Shown: one piece after another, positions 10,303 to 21,465 of the stretch
Layout of the letters: every line of letters begins with the position of its first letter
How positions within the stretch are numbered: the first letter of the stretch is position 1
The notes under the pieces: model-generated
Database searches by the model: none
What the model saw: only the letters and a program-made list of their open reading frames with translations
Told to the model about the DNA's origin: nothing
Position numbers and translations under genes: made by a program
Source: Chaenocephalus aceratus
Lineage: Eukaryota > Chordata > Actinopteri > Perciformes > Channichthyidae
Reading direction: 5' to 3'
DNA: 64,000 nucleotides
NCBI GenBank assembly: GCA_023974075.1
Contig: CM043800.1
Location: forward strand, 42,754,008-42,818,007

Positions 10303-11386
10303 CTATAGGTTGTTTATTATATGATTGCGGGTAAGTCGTCCACCGATATCTTCACGGATGCCAGCAGGAGCCACAGGGTTCTCATCCGCCTCCAGTGCCA
10401 ATTCTCCTTGAAGGGGGATTCTCTTTTTCACCCAGATGTTGTGCAGCACCGCAGTGGCAGCAATGATCACGCAGATGTGCTCAGGGTGCATTCGCATTTC
10501 ACTATGGAGGCACTGAAACCTGAAAAAAAAGCAAAAAAACCAAACAATTTAGCCTATATCTACATTAAAAGGCTGGCCTTTTATATATTATAAAAATGAC
10601 TTACTAACCTACGTTTGAGCACTCCAATGCAGCGCTCTACAATGGTCCTCCTTTGTGTATGCTTGTCATTATAGCGGCGCTCTTGTGCAGATCTCTCTGC
10701 GATGACAGGTGTCATTAGCCAGCGCTTCAGAGGGTATCCACTGTCTCCGAGAAGAAGACCATTCACTCTCCCTGCCTCAAATTCCCGTTGAAGGGCGCTC
10801 TCTCTCAGGATGCGAGCATCATGGGTCGACCCAGGCCATCTTGCAACGAGGTCGACAATGCCCATGTCCGAGTTGCACACAATTTGAACATTTATAGAAT
10901 GGTAACCCTTTCTATTAACATACAAATACTCATGTTCAGAGGGGGCCTGAATGCGAACATGAGTACCGTCGATGCGTCCGACAATACCAGGTATACCTGA
11001 TTTTAACAAAAGATCTTGCCTGGATTTCGCTGCTTCTTCTTGTGTGGGTAGGTGAATATAGTTCCTAAGGCGGTGCTGGAGGGCCAATGAAACTTGTCTT
11101 ATAGCCCGACATGCAGTTGTGCGATGAACATTAATCATGTCTCCCACAGTATTTTGAAAGGCCCCGTTCGCGTAGAATCTGAGCGCAATCAGCACCTGCA
11201 AGGTTGGGGAGAGCGCAGCGTTTCAGTCTGATCCGTGCTGGAGTTCAAAAAGGGCTTGTCTGCCGAAACTAAACCTCTCTATCAGTTCACTGAATAGATG
11301 TCCAGTGGGTTTGTTCGATCACAGACGACTCTTTCTCTTCTTAATGCCCTTGCATTGTTAAACATGTAAACAAGACGCCCTGCCAT
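10303..11386 (-). pseudogene. Harbinger (HARBI1-like) DDE transposase, copy A
   Basis: Minus-strand transposase. A core exon (10610-11201 and upstream) carries the DDE residues: GRIDGTHV, GDSGYPL and RRTIVERCIGVLKRR. A donor at 10607-10608 and an acceptor at 10520-10522 (T-rich then CAG) join in phase to a last exon (10303-10519) reading FQCLHSEMRMHPEHICVIIAATAVLHNI. The N-terminus (candidate ATG at 11384-11386, with CDRTNPLDIY) is broken by a frame change near 11280 and a stop near 11220. The catalytic core is intact, so the copy died recently relative to the rest of the element. Confidence 0.8.
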
Positions 11387-11734
11387 CGTTATTATCCTTC
11401 TTGCCTGTTTTACGTTACTATGGATACTAGTCTGTCTTTCCGATTTACGCCTGCTCCATACTTGGCGTACAAGTTACACCCGGGCGCAACGGATACAGGG
11501 CTTAAGTCTAAGTGGTGCACTAGTCATAACTTTAGTTTGGTCTTAACCTTCGGTTCTACGACGGACGTAGAGTTACGCCCAGTTTACGCCCAGCTGGTGC
11601 ACTCCACTGTAGTCGGTTAAATGTGACATACATTGATACTTTAGTTTTAATGTGCTTCTTTATTCACCTTTTCTTTTTAAATGTGTAAAAGCAAATAAAA
11701 ACAAGAGAGAGGGAGGGAGAGAAAGAGAGATAGG

Positions 11735-11829
11735 CCCCGCTCACTCGATCTGATCGGCGATCGGTATCGGCCGATGCTGATTCCGACGATTGGCGATCGG
11801 CCCCAAAATTGGCGATCGGAGCATCCCTA
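11735..11829. mobile_element. hAT-like terminus, solo
   Basis: A GATCGG-rich stretch ending GGAGCATCCCTA resembles the end of hAT elements with TAGGGATG termini and is similar in style to the element at 59958-60775. No matching left end was found, so only a fragment remains. A GA-rich simple repeat (11704-11731) adjoins it. Confidence 0.5.
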
Positions 11830-12319
11830 ATAAATATGTTCAATAATCAATTAAACACATCTAAAATGTTACTTGATAAAGAATAGGGGAACGAGTACAA
11901 AGGTCATTAAGTAATTAAAATATTAATATAAATTCAAAGTCAAAACTTTGGACACATCTTCTCTTTCAAAGTTTTTTATTTATTTAAATTGGTTCTACTT
12001 TCTAGATTTATACTGAAGACATCAAAACTATAAAAGAACACATTAAAGGTGGGTTAGGTAATTTTGGAGAAACCAGCTCGAGTGCACTAGAATTGTAATG
12101 GAACCAAAAATTTCTCATTTGGACCCATCAGACCAAAGTACAGATTTCCACTGTCTAATGTCCAATCCTTGTGTTTCTTGGCCCAAACAATTCTCTTCTT
12201 CTTGTTGTTCATGCTCAGTAGTGGATCTTTGCAGCAATTGGACCTTGAAGGCCTGATTCATGCAGTGTCCTCTGAACAGTGGATGTTGAGATTGTCTGCT
12301 ACTTGAGCTCTGTGATCAT

Positions 12320-13556
12320 TAGGGGTGTAACGGTTCACAAACATTTCGGTTCGGTACGTACCTCGGTTTTTAGGTCACGGTTCGGTTCGGTACGTTTTCG
12401 GTACAGCAGAAAAAATTATCACAAAACATAACATATTTTTTTTTAATTATTATTAAACTGTGAATAATGTATTCACTCAAATCAATACAAAATATAATAA
12501 AATAAACATTAAGGTGCAGCATTTCGATGAACTGAAATAATCTGTATTTGAACTGTACTGTTCTAGTACTCACAAAACATAAACTATTAGTTTTGGGTTT
12601 TTAATTATTATTAAACTATGAATATTCACTCAAATAAATGCAAAATATAATAAAATAAACATTAAGGTGCAGCTTTTCGATGAACTGAAATAATCTGTAT
12701 TTGAACTTTACTGTACTAGTACCTAAGCAGCCAGCTTGATATTATGACTTGCTTGTCATTGTATTTTCATGTTTTTTTTAAAGAAAGATGAACTTGTCCA
12801 CATTGCTTGCCGAAAGGGCAGATCTGCTGGCACTAGCAATGTCTCCTGCTGTGGAGAACACCCTCTCGCTAGGGACAGAGGTAGCAGATACAGCCAAGTA
12901 GCGCTTTGCTAACATGGCAACATAAGGATATTTGCCGTTTGTAATAGCTTTGGCTCGGTCTGAACTTTTTGCGAGTGGTGGAGGCTTAAATGCTAGCGGG
13001 AGTTGGGTTTGCACTTCAGTCTTTTGGTACCGGTGATATTCACGTTCAGGTGATGCCTTTTCAAATGAGTGTGCAAGTTTGATGTATTGCCAGCCGCGTA
13101 ACCAATGTTAGTTGAACAATGCCGACAAACAGCTTTGGTTCGGTCCACCTGTCTTTGTCCGTCATCCTTGTACGTAACTGCGAAACCAAAATGTTCCCAA
13201 ACCGGAGACTTCAATGATGCTGGAGGATTTTCGAGCTCAACTTTATCTGCGTTCGCCATTTCGCCAGTTCCTCAAATTACTGACTGCATTTGAACGCATC
13301 CCTTTGACCAGCTCGTCCAATGAAATGACTTGCTCGCTCTATGACGCGTTGAACACAATGGGAGAAAATTACTGTGAATGCTGCGACGCAGCACCTGAGA
13401 TTACTTCCAAGAAGTTGTTCACGTTCTCAATTTTTTACGTTTAACGTTATATTCGTTCGGTACACTTCGGTACACACGTGTACCGAACCGAAGGGCCCGT
13501 ACCGAAATTATTCGGTACGGGCCCTTCGGTTCGGTACGTGTACCGTTACACCCCTA
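12320..13556. mobile_element. hAT deletion derivative A with 8-bp TSD
   Basis: Inverted termini TAGGGGTGTAACGGT and complement are flanked by the duplication GTGATCAT (12312-12319 and 13557-13564). The empty site is intact at 30145-30152 in unit B. At 1237 bp it is far shorter than an autonomous hAT. It keeps only the two ends of a ZBED-type transposase gene on the minus strand. Two further copies lie at 26168 and 48618, at a different target. Confidence 0.9.
12778..13259 (-). pseudogene. BED zinc finger joined to hATC domain, core deleted (copy A)
   Basis: From 13259 downward the frame gives a BED zinc finger (SPVWEHFGFAVTYKD, AVCRHCSTNIGY, LHTHLKRHH). A small frame change near 13020-13040 leads to TQLPLAFKPPPLAKSSDRAKAITN, which runs straight into GKYPYVAMLAKRYLAV and SVPSERVFSTAGDIAS, the hAT C-terminal dimerisation (hATC) domain, ending FIFL. 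The DDE core and helical insertion between AKAITN and GKYPYV are deleted. No transposition activity is expected from this product. Confidence 0.8.
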
Positions 13557-14784
13557 GTGATCATTTATGTGGGCTCTAATTGGAGGTGCTTTAATTTGCG
13601 GTTTCTGAGGCTGGTAGCTCTGATGTGTTTATCCTCTGAGCAGAGGTAACTCCTGCTCTTCCTTTCCCGGTAGGGGGTCCTCATGAGAGCCAGTCTCATC
13701 ATAGCGTTCCATGGGTTTTGCGACTGCTCTTGAGGATACTTTCAAAGTTCTTGACATTTTCCGGATCGACTGGCCTTCATTTCTTAAAGTGATGATGGAC
13801 GGTCGCTTCTCTCTACTGAGTTGAGTGGTTCTTGCTATAATATGAATTACAACGGCAGTCAAATAGGGCTTTCCACTGTGCACTAACTCTACCTCTGCAC
13901 AACACAACTGATGGTCTCAAACACATTAAGAAGGCAAGTCATTCCACACATTGTCTCTTGACAAGGCACTAGTGTTAATTGAAAACCATTCCAGGTGACG
14001 ACCTCATGACCTGACTGAGAGAAGCCAAGAGTGAGCAAAGCTGTCATCAAGGCAAAAGGGGCTACTTTGAAGAATCTAAAATAAAAATTATTTTCTTGAT
14101 TTTTTTAACACTTTTTTATTAACTAGATAATTCCATATGTGTTCTTTCATAGTTGTGATGTCTTCAGTGTTAATCTACAAAGTAGAAACACATTTAGAAT
14201 AAGCAAAACACATTGAATGAGAAGGTGTCCACACTTTTGACTGATACTGTATATAAAAAACACACATATTTGAACATTTAGCAGGTTCCCTCATCTATAA
14301 TCATTTATACAAGCGCAACTTTGAACATGTACAGCAGTAAAATGCAACATACAAAGTATATGCACCATAATTACTGTTTCATAAGAAGGTGCCGTCAAAT
14401 GTTCTGTTAATACTTGCATACTTTTACTTAAATAAGGTTTGAATGCAGGATTTAAATTTGTAACAGTATTTTCATTCTATACTGTAGGCGTAGTGTATCT
14501 GTGAACAATCCCAAATACAATTCCTTGTTTACATTGCAGCTAGTGCTATGCCAGAAGAAAAAACCCTTTTACATTTTAAACTGGAAGTGGAAAGGGGCTG
14601 GGCTACATGAGGTGACTTGAGCCAACAAAAATACACAATAGGTGGGACTAAGAAAGATAATGTGAAAATATAAAAACAAAGGCATTCATTAGGGCTGCAA
14701 AATGTCTCCCATTATAATGGTGATGAGATTTTTAAATGCTAACACTTAACAGTTTGTTCTGACTGTGTTTCCTGTTTCCTGCAG

Positions 14785-16322
14785 ACGTCCAACAGCTGGT
14801 GGTGGTTAAAGAAGAGCTTCTCCCTGACCAGCAGGAGTGGCGCACCAGTCTGGACCAGGAGGACCCAGAGCCCCCCCCACACATTAAGCAGGAACAGGAG
14901 GGAGAGCAGCTTCAGGAGCTGGAGGAGGCTGATATCACCAAGTCCACTTTCACTCCGGACCCTGTGAAGAGTGAAGATGATGAAGAGAAACCTCAGTCCT
15001 CTCAGCCTCATCAAAGACAAACTGAACACATGGAAACAGAAGCTGATGGAGATGACTGTCTAGGACCAGAACCAGCCAGGAACTCAGATCCAGAGAGCAG
15101 TTTACAACCAAAGACTGAGGAACACACTAAAGACTCTTCTGAACCTGACACTGGAGACTCTTCTGGACCTGACACTGAAGACTCTTCTGGACCTGACACT
15201 GAAGACAGTGCTGATTGGAAAGAGACCAGAGAACCTGCATCAGGCTCAAACTCATTGAAAAATAGACATGAATCTGTCAGTGATCCACAACATAGTGCTG
15301 AAAAGAAACCATTCAGCTGCTCAGTCTGTAAGAAAGCTTTTTCACAGAGTGGAAATTTAAAGTCACACATGAGAGTCCACACAGGAGAGAAACCATTCAC
15401 CTGCTCAGTCTGTAAGAAAGCTTTTTCACAGAGTGGAAGTTTAAAGTCACACATGAGAGTCCACACAGGAGAGAAACCATTCACCTGTACAGTCTGTAAG
15501 AAATCTTTTTCACATAGTGTAAGTTTAAAGTCACACATGAGAATCCACACAGGAGAGGAACCATTCACCTGCACAGTCTGTAAGAAAGCTTTATCAGAGA
15601 GTGGAAGTTTAAAGGATCACATGAGAATCCACACAGGAGATAAACCATTCACCTGCACAGTCTGTAAGAAAGCTTTTTCACAGAGTGGAAGTTTAAAGGC
15701 ACACATGAGAATCCACACAGGAGAGAAACCATTCACCTGTACAGTCTGTAAGAAATCTTTTTCATATAGTGTAAGTTTAAAGTCACACATGAGAATCCAC
15801 ACAGGAGAGGAACCATTCACCTGCACAGTCTGTAAGAAAGCTTTTTCACAGAGTGGAAGTTTAAAGTCACACATGAGAATCCACACAGGAGAGGAACCAT
15901 TCACCTGCACAGTCTGTAAGAAAGCTTTTTCACAGAGTGGAAGTTTAAAGTCACACATGAGAATCCACACAGGAGCGGAACCATTCACCTGCTTAGTCTG
16001 TAAGAAAGGTTTTTCACTTAGTGGAAGTTTAAAGTCACACATGAGAATCCACACAGGAGAGAAACCATTCACCTGCATAGTCTGTAAGAAATCTTTTTCA
16101 CATGGTGTAAGTTTAAAGTCACACATGAGAATCCACACAGGAGAGGAACCATTCACCTGCACAGTCTGTAAGAAAGCTTTTTCACAGAGTGGAAGTTTAA
16201 AGTCACACATGAGAATCCACACAGGAGAGAAACCATTCACCTGTACAGTCTGTAAGAAAGCTTTTTCACGGAGTGGACATTTAAAGAGACACATGAGAAT
16301 CCACACAGGAGAGGAAAAATAG
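14785..16322 (+). CDS. C2H2 zinc-finger gene A, exon 2 (acidic region + 12 fingers)
   Basis: The exon follows a textbook acceptor (TTTCCTGCAG) and ends at TAG 16320-16322. After DVQQLVVVKEELLPDQQEW comes an acidic linker with three psi-K-x-E motifs (VKEE, IKQE, VKSE), possible SUMO sites, and short DSSGPDTE-type repeats. Then 12 tandem Cys2His2 fingers with HTGE linkers begin at about 15307. Most share helix residues (SQSGSLKS, SHSVSLKS, SESGSLKD), suggesting recent finger duplication. The expected product is a nuclear sequence-specific DNA-binding protein; the target is unknown. All Cys and His ligands are intact in the fingers checked. A decayed thirteenth finger lies past the stop. Confidence 0.85.
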
Positions 16323-16390
16323 ATCTGCAAAGTTTGTGACAAAAGATTTAAATGGCGTAATCGTTTAAAAAGACCAAGTGTGTTGGTAAG
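16323..16390 (+). pseudogene. Decayed terminal zinc finger after the stop (unit A)
   Basis: Read in frame past the TAG, the sequence gives ICKVCDKRFKWRNRLKRP, which resembles the last finger of related fish ZNF proteins (CxxCDKRF...LKRH) with its first His replaced. The same stop and relic occur in B and C, so the truncation predates the duplications. Confidence 0.6.
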
Positions 16391-16575
16391 GGAATACATT
16401 TGTCTATTTTGTCTCCTAATGCCGTTACATGTAATACGTTACTCCCTAAGCCTGTTTTCACCCACCTGCAACCGATTCGCTAATAATCACAAATGTTAAT
16501 TTCTTCGACCCCTTGACTCGACTATTTCTTGTTTAACAATCGTTACATCTCCTCAGGACCAAGTTCCCGTGTCCT

Positions 16576-17466
16576 CAATCAATCAATGTTTATTTATATA
16601 GCCCAATATCACAAATGTTACATTTGTCTCAGTGGACTTCACAGTTTGTACAAAATATCTGTATGACAATACGACACCCTCTGTCCTTAGACCCTCACAT
16701 CGTACAAGGAAAAACTTCCGAAGAAAACCCACAGTTTTAAAGGTAAAAATTGGAGAAACCTCAGGGAGAGCAACAGAGGAGGGATCCCTCTCACAGACAT
16801 GCAATAGATGCCGTGTGTAAATTGAAAAGATAATACATTTGCAACATAGGTAGTCCAAATGTTTGGAAATGCATGTGTGTATAATAGGAAGATGAATCCA
16901 CGAGGATATCCATCCAGGACCGATGATCCAGGACCACAGCCACGACTCAAGAACCAGGGCTCACGATGCAGGACACAGGACACAGGACCGCAGGATCATC
17001 CATGTCTCCGGATCCCGGCGTATATAGACACCAAAAAGAAAGACATGTGGGGAAGCTGGGTTAATCGGAACATGAGTACACAGGTATAGACAGAGAGAAG
17101 GAAGAAGTAAGATGTCCCCCGACAAACTAAGCCTATATCAGCAAAACTAGGGGCTGAATCTAATCAGCCCTAACTATAAGCTTTATCAAAAAGGAAGGTC
17201 TTCACCGCACTCTTAAAAACGGATAGGGTGTCTGCCACCCGAACACAAACTGGAAGCTGATTCCACAAATGTGGAGCTTGATAAGAAAAGGCTCTGGCTC
17301 CCATTGTACTTTTAGAGACTCTAGGAACAACCAACAACCCTGCATTCTTGGAACGCGATGCCCTAGTAGGACAGTAGGGTATAATGATTTCTTTAAGGTA
17401 AGATGGCGCCTGCCCATTAAGGGCTTTGTAGGCGAGAAGAAGAATTTTAAATTATATCCTGTGTTC
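16576..17466 (-). mobile_element. L2-type LINE 3' end (-), shared with unit B
   Basis: The plus strand starts TCAATCAATCAATG, the complement of the (TTGA)n-like tail. The minus strand at about 17200-17370 encodes a typical L2 RT C-terminus (LWNQLPVCVR, DTLSVFKSAVKTFLFDKAYS). The same insertion is at 33167 in unit B but not in C, where the site reads uninterrupted at about 56510. The 5' part is cut at 17466 by a hAT-like fragment. Confidence 0.75.
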
Positions 17467-17587
17467 TATAGGGCAGTGGTTCTCAAAGTGGGGTCCGCGA
17501 CCCCCCGGGGGTCCGTGGCACTCTGCCAGGGGGTCCGTGAAAAGTTTTCAGATTCATTCATTTAAATTATCATGATATAATTTTTTA
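17467..17587 (+). mobile_element. hAT (Charlie-type) terminal fragment
   Basis: It begins CAGTGGTTCTCAAAGTGGGG, a hAT-type terminal motif, followed by a GC-rich hairpin of CCCCC/GGGGG segments. No matching opposite end is seen. It sits exactly between two oppositely oriented L2 3' ends. Confidence 0.5.
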
Positions 17588-18088
17588 TATGCGTTCCAAG
17601 AATGCAGGGTTGTTGGTGGTTCCAAGAGTCTCTAAAAGTACAATGGGAGCCAGAGCCTTTTCTTATCAAGCTCCACATTTGTGGAATCAGCTTCCAGTTT
17701 GTGTTCGGGCGGCAGACACCCTATCCGTCTTTAAGAGTGCGCTTAAGACCTTCCTTTTTGATAAAGCTTATAGTTAGGGCTGATTAGATTCAGCCCCTAG
17801 TTTTGCTGATATAGGCTTAGTTTGTTGGGGGACATCTTACTTCTTCCTTCTCTCTGTCTATACCTGTGTACTCTCATGTTCCCATTAACCCAGCTTCCCC
17901 ACATGTCTTTCTTTTTGGTGTCTATATACGCCGGGATCCGGAGTCATGGGTGATCCTGCGGTCCTCTGTCCTGGATCGCGAGCCCTGGATCGCGAGTCGT
18001 GGCTGTGGTCCTGGATCATCGGTCCTGATGGATATCCTCGTGGATTCATCTTCCTATTATACACACATGCATTTCCAAACATTTGGAC
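17588..18088 (+). mobile_element. L2-type LINE 3' end (+), inverted copy
   Basis: The same L2 family as 16576-17466 but on the plus strand: 17589-17777 encodes NAGLLVVPRVSKSTMGARAF...DTLSVFKSALKTFLFDKAYS and stops, followed by 3' UTR. The natural 3' tail is missing, cut at about 18088 where Gypsy sequence begins. With its minus-strand partner it forms an inverted repeat with arms of roughly 500 bp. Confidence 0.7.
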
Positions 18089-18089
18089 T

Positions 18090-19995
18090 CACAACCATCC
18101 CATGTGGTTTGGATGGTTTCTCTTGTGAGTTCCTCAGTACACTCTCTAACGTAGGTGTCAATGTCAAGAGGGAGACGAGAGAGCGTGTCTGCGTCTATGT
18201 TCACTCTTCCTGGCCTGTATTTGACATCAAACCTAAAGTCTGCTAGCTCACCTACCCATCGGTGGCCCACAGCCTTCAGCTTGGCAGTACTCATCATGTA
18301 TGTGAGGGGATTATTGTCTGTGTATACTGTGAAATGGGGTGCATAGAACAGGTAATCCCTACATTTCACACATATCGCCCACTTAAGAGCAAGAAACTCC
18401 AGTTTCCCTGAGTGCATGTTGTAATTCTTCTCAGCGGGAGACAGAGTTCTTGAACCATAGGCGATGACTCTCAATTTTCCATCCTGTCGTTGATACAACA
18501 CAGCGCCGAGTCCCTGCTGAGAGGCGTCAGTGTGGAGCACAAATGGCAGTTCGAAATCCGGATAGGCCAACACAGGTGGGTGTGAAAGCGTGTCAATCAG
18601 CTGTTCAAGAATCCTTTGGTGATCATCAGTCCACAGGACAGGTGTCCTTGAGGGCATCTGAGCTCCTTTTCCCACCGTATGTTTCCCCTGTGTTACGGTA
18701 GAGTTTCCTTTCATTTTTAACAGATCAAAAACTGGTTTTGCAATGCTTGAGAAGTTTTGAATATAGGCTCTATAGTAGCTTAGGAAACCCAGTAACTTCC
18801 ACACTTCTCCAACTGTGCTTGGCCTCTTCTTTTTCAGAGACATAATGGCATCAATGTATTTTGGGTCAATCTTGACACCGTCTGCAGAGACCAGCCTCCC
18901 AACATACCTGACCTCTTTCTGGAACAGCTCAATCTTTTTTGGTCGAAGCTTGACACCATGGGACTGCAAGGCTCTCAGGACTTGACGTACTCCCTCAACA
19001 TGGCTAGTGAAGGAGTCGGAGTAGCAGAGGATGTCATCGAGGTAAGGGATACAGCAGTTGTCACGCAGAGAGTCCAACATTTCCTCCATGCTGCGCTGAA
19101 AAGCAGCAGGGGCGTTGGAGAGTCCAAAAGGTATCCTCACCCACTCATACAGCCCCCAAGGGGTGATGAACGCCGTCATGTGTCTGGATCCTTCAGCAAT
19201 GTAGCCTTGGTGGTAGGCCTTGCCTTGGTCTAAAATGCCGAACCAGCTTTGGCCTTTTAGGGTGTCGATGAGTTCCTGAATACGAGGCAATGGGTGACGG
19301 TCTGGTACTGTTTTCCGGTTTAACATTCTATAATCGATGCATAACCTTAGGGACCCATCCTTTTTCCTGACGCAGACAACATGTGCTGAGTACGGAGATT
19401 TGGACTTAACTATCCACCCTTTTACAAGCAGGTCTTGGATATACTCTTTAACCTCTTTATAAAGGGGCTTGAGTACTGTACTGTATGTGCGCTGAACTGG
19501 GATGTTGTCCTTTAAGTTGATGGACATTTGCAGGTTGGGAATGCAACCTATGTCCCCATCGTCTTTAGCAAAGGCTGCCGATTCCTCGTGTAACATCTGT
19601 TCCACCTTCATCTGTTGCTCATCACTCAGGTGGCTGACATCCACAGGTGGGTGCCACAGTGCAGAAGTGGCTTTGTCACTGTTAGAGTGTGGTGATGTGG
19701 AAGAACTGGCTATATTTGCCTGGGCTTGATTGTCCTTGCTGCTTTGGTTGTCTGTCTCTATCACTCTGTCAATGGTTTCGATGTTGCCTAGAACAGTACC
19801 GCTGGGCAGAGTCACAGCACTTCTGGAATGGTTTGACACAGGCACCTTTACGAAAGGTCTCTCTGTCTGTTGGATCGCCATTAGTCCTTCTCCAACACTC
19901 AGCTGTGCCAGGGGTGTAGCTTCTAGATTGGGTTTGAAAAGCACAAGTGAGTCAGATTCACTAATATCTACTGGTACCCTGCACTGCACTGCGCC
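18090..19995 (-). pseudogene. Ty3/Gypsy pol fragment: RT and RNase H
   Basis: The minus-strand frame is open through the region. It carries a segment ahead of RT, then RT with [54 protein letters not shown] and [11 protein letters not shown] (YLDD catalytic pair), then RNase H with [25 protein letters not shown] and [12 protein letters not shown]. It ends past LPLDIDTYV without an integrase. The upstream boundary near 19995 is a junction with BEL integrase rather than a Gypsy protease region. In an LTR element this enzyme copies RNA to cDNA in the particle. It is a fragment, not a functional unit. Confidence 0.85.
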
Positions 19996-21465
19996 GGACG
20001 TCTCTGTGAAGTACTGTGGCAGGGATTTTAGTTGAGAGTTTTTTGTTCGTCCCCACAACGTTTCTCCTGGCGGGTTGTTCAATAACCTTTTCCGATGGGA
20101 CTGGGTAGTTTGGAAAGGTGCGGACATTTACATCTCTCACAATGCCCTTTCCATCGGTGTTAACACCAACCACCCTGGCAAGTCTGTATTTACCTCTTAA
20201 GGCATCTCCTACAGCCACATTACGCTCCCTTGTGTGCCACTTATTTCTTACAAACAGATTGGGCCCTGCCAACTGACTCCACTTCCTCCAGAATGTGTCT
20301 ACTTCGGCTTGGATTTCCCTTAATCTTTTGTAGGGATAGCTTTCAAATGCAAAGCTCTCAGGGTCTCCTTTTGGTCCAGATCTTCCAAGCAAAAGTGAGT
20401 TTGGGCAGATGTACCCTACGCAGTCCTCCCTGCTTTGAATCCTGGCATCGATCGGTCTCTCGTTGACCAAGTTAGCTGCCATGTATAGTAATGTTTGAAA
20501 TTCTCCCCATGTGAAGGTTCCATCTCCTCCAAGGTTGTTGAGGGCCCTTTTCACGACACGGACAGCTGCCTCAGCAGCTCCATTCCTGTGAGGTGAGTCT
20601 GCAGGATGCATTTTCCAGCTCCACTCTGTTCCATGTGTGGTAGCTTCATCCTCCAGCTCAGATTTTCCTAAGCAGTCCAGAAACATGTAGAGCTCCTTCA
20701 GGGCAGGTCTGGCTCCTACAAAGTTGCTTCCGGGATCTGACCACATTTTCTTTGGATGTCCCCTCAATGCAGTGAATCTTTTGTAGGCCAGTAGAAAGCC
20801 TTCAGCTGACTGGTCTCTCCTCACCTCATATGGTCCAAACAGGTCCACAGTTGTGTATTCAAAGGGTCTTGTGGGATTTGTCCGCTCTGATGGCAGGTCA
20901 CTCATGACTTGCTTGCACTTCCTTCCTCTGGCCTTTCTGCATATCACGCAGCTGTCAACCACCTTTTTAGCTAATCTTCTGCCTTTGACAACCCAGGCTT
21001 TCTTTCTCATCTGTAGGAGTGTTTCTGCTATTTCCTCGTGGTTTGCTCTTTGGGCCTTTTGAGCAAGAAGTGTGGATATCCATGCCTCATAAGGTAGGAT
21101 TGGTCCTACAACTTTGTCCTCATTGAAGTATTGGATCCTTCCTCCACATACTAAGAGTCCCGACTCTTCCTCCTTATACACAACCAACCTGCTGAGAGTA
21201 ATGTCTTTAAATGTTACTCCTCCCTGGGCTGAAAGGAAAAGATGTCTGAGTGCATCTTCACATTCTCCAACAGAGAGCACAGTTTTCTTAGTTCTCAACT
21301 CTCTCTCTTCTTTTGAAGGCATTACCTCCCACTTTGACCCGTGTGGAGTTGGGTTCATCGTCCTCCTCTTCCACTCCTTAGCAGCTCTCAGCACCCAGGC
21401 AACAACTCGGACCAGTTTATCCAAGCTGCTGAATTTCCTCACATCAATCAGTTGACCTATAACTG
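19996..21465 (-). pseudogene. BEL/Pao pol fragment: integrase and C-terminal domain
   Basis: The minus strand reads from LIDVRKFSSLDKLVRVVAWV through an HHCC-like zinc module (ANHEE...CVICRKARGRKC), the integrase block EYTTVDLFGPYEVR, then WSDPGSNFVGA, RNGAAEAAVRVVKRAL and the BEL-specific C-terminal domain, ending [13 protein letters not shown]. About 40 residues seem to be deleted after FGPYEVR, between the first two catalytic acidic residues, so the integrase is inactive. It abuts Gypsy RT on the same strand with no LTR between them. Confidence 0.8.

Larger units (their letters stand above)
7765..11609. mobile_element. PIF/Harbinger DNA transposon A, nearly complete
   Basis: Both ends carry an inverted repeat (left AGTGGAGTGCACCAGCTGGG; the right end is its complement) flanked by a 3-bp TAG duplication (7762-7764 and 11610-11612), fitting the 3-bp target preference of this superfamily. 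Inside are the two expected genes: a Myb/SANT-like protein on + and a DDE transposase on -. A Rex3-like LINE is inserted between them. The left end sits at the homologous place in units B and C, so the insertion predates the duplications; only unit A keeps the transposase and right end. Confidence 0.85.
11930..14250 (-). mobile_element. Tc1-like transposon remnant A, interrupted twice
   Basis: The left arm shows a Tc1-type inverted terminus (AAAACTTTGGACACATCTTC near 11944) and the right end (GTGTCCACACTTTTGACTG ... ending 14250) its partner. Minus-strand transposase fragments include the N-terminal helix-turn-helix (RPSIITLRNEGQSIRKM, RYDETGSHED; 13629-13907). It is interrupted by a TTAA-type MITE fragment (12047 to about 12095, with a deletion behind it) and by the hAT element 12320-13556. 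The same Tc1 insertion is present in units B and C. Confidence 0.7.
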
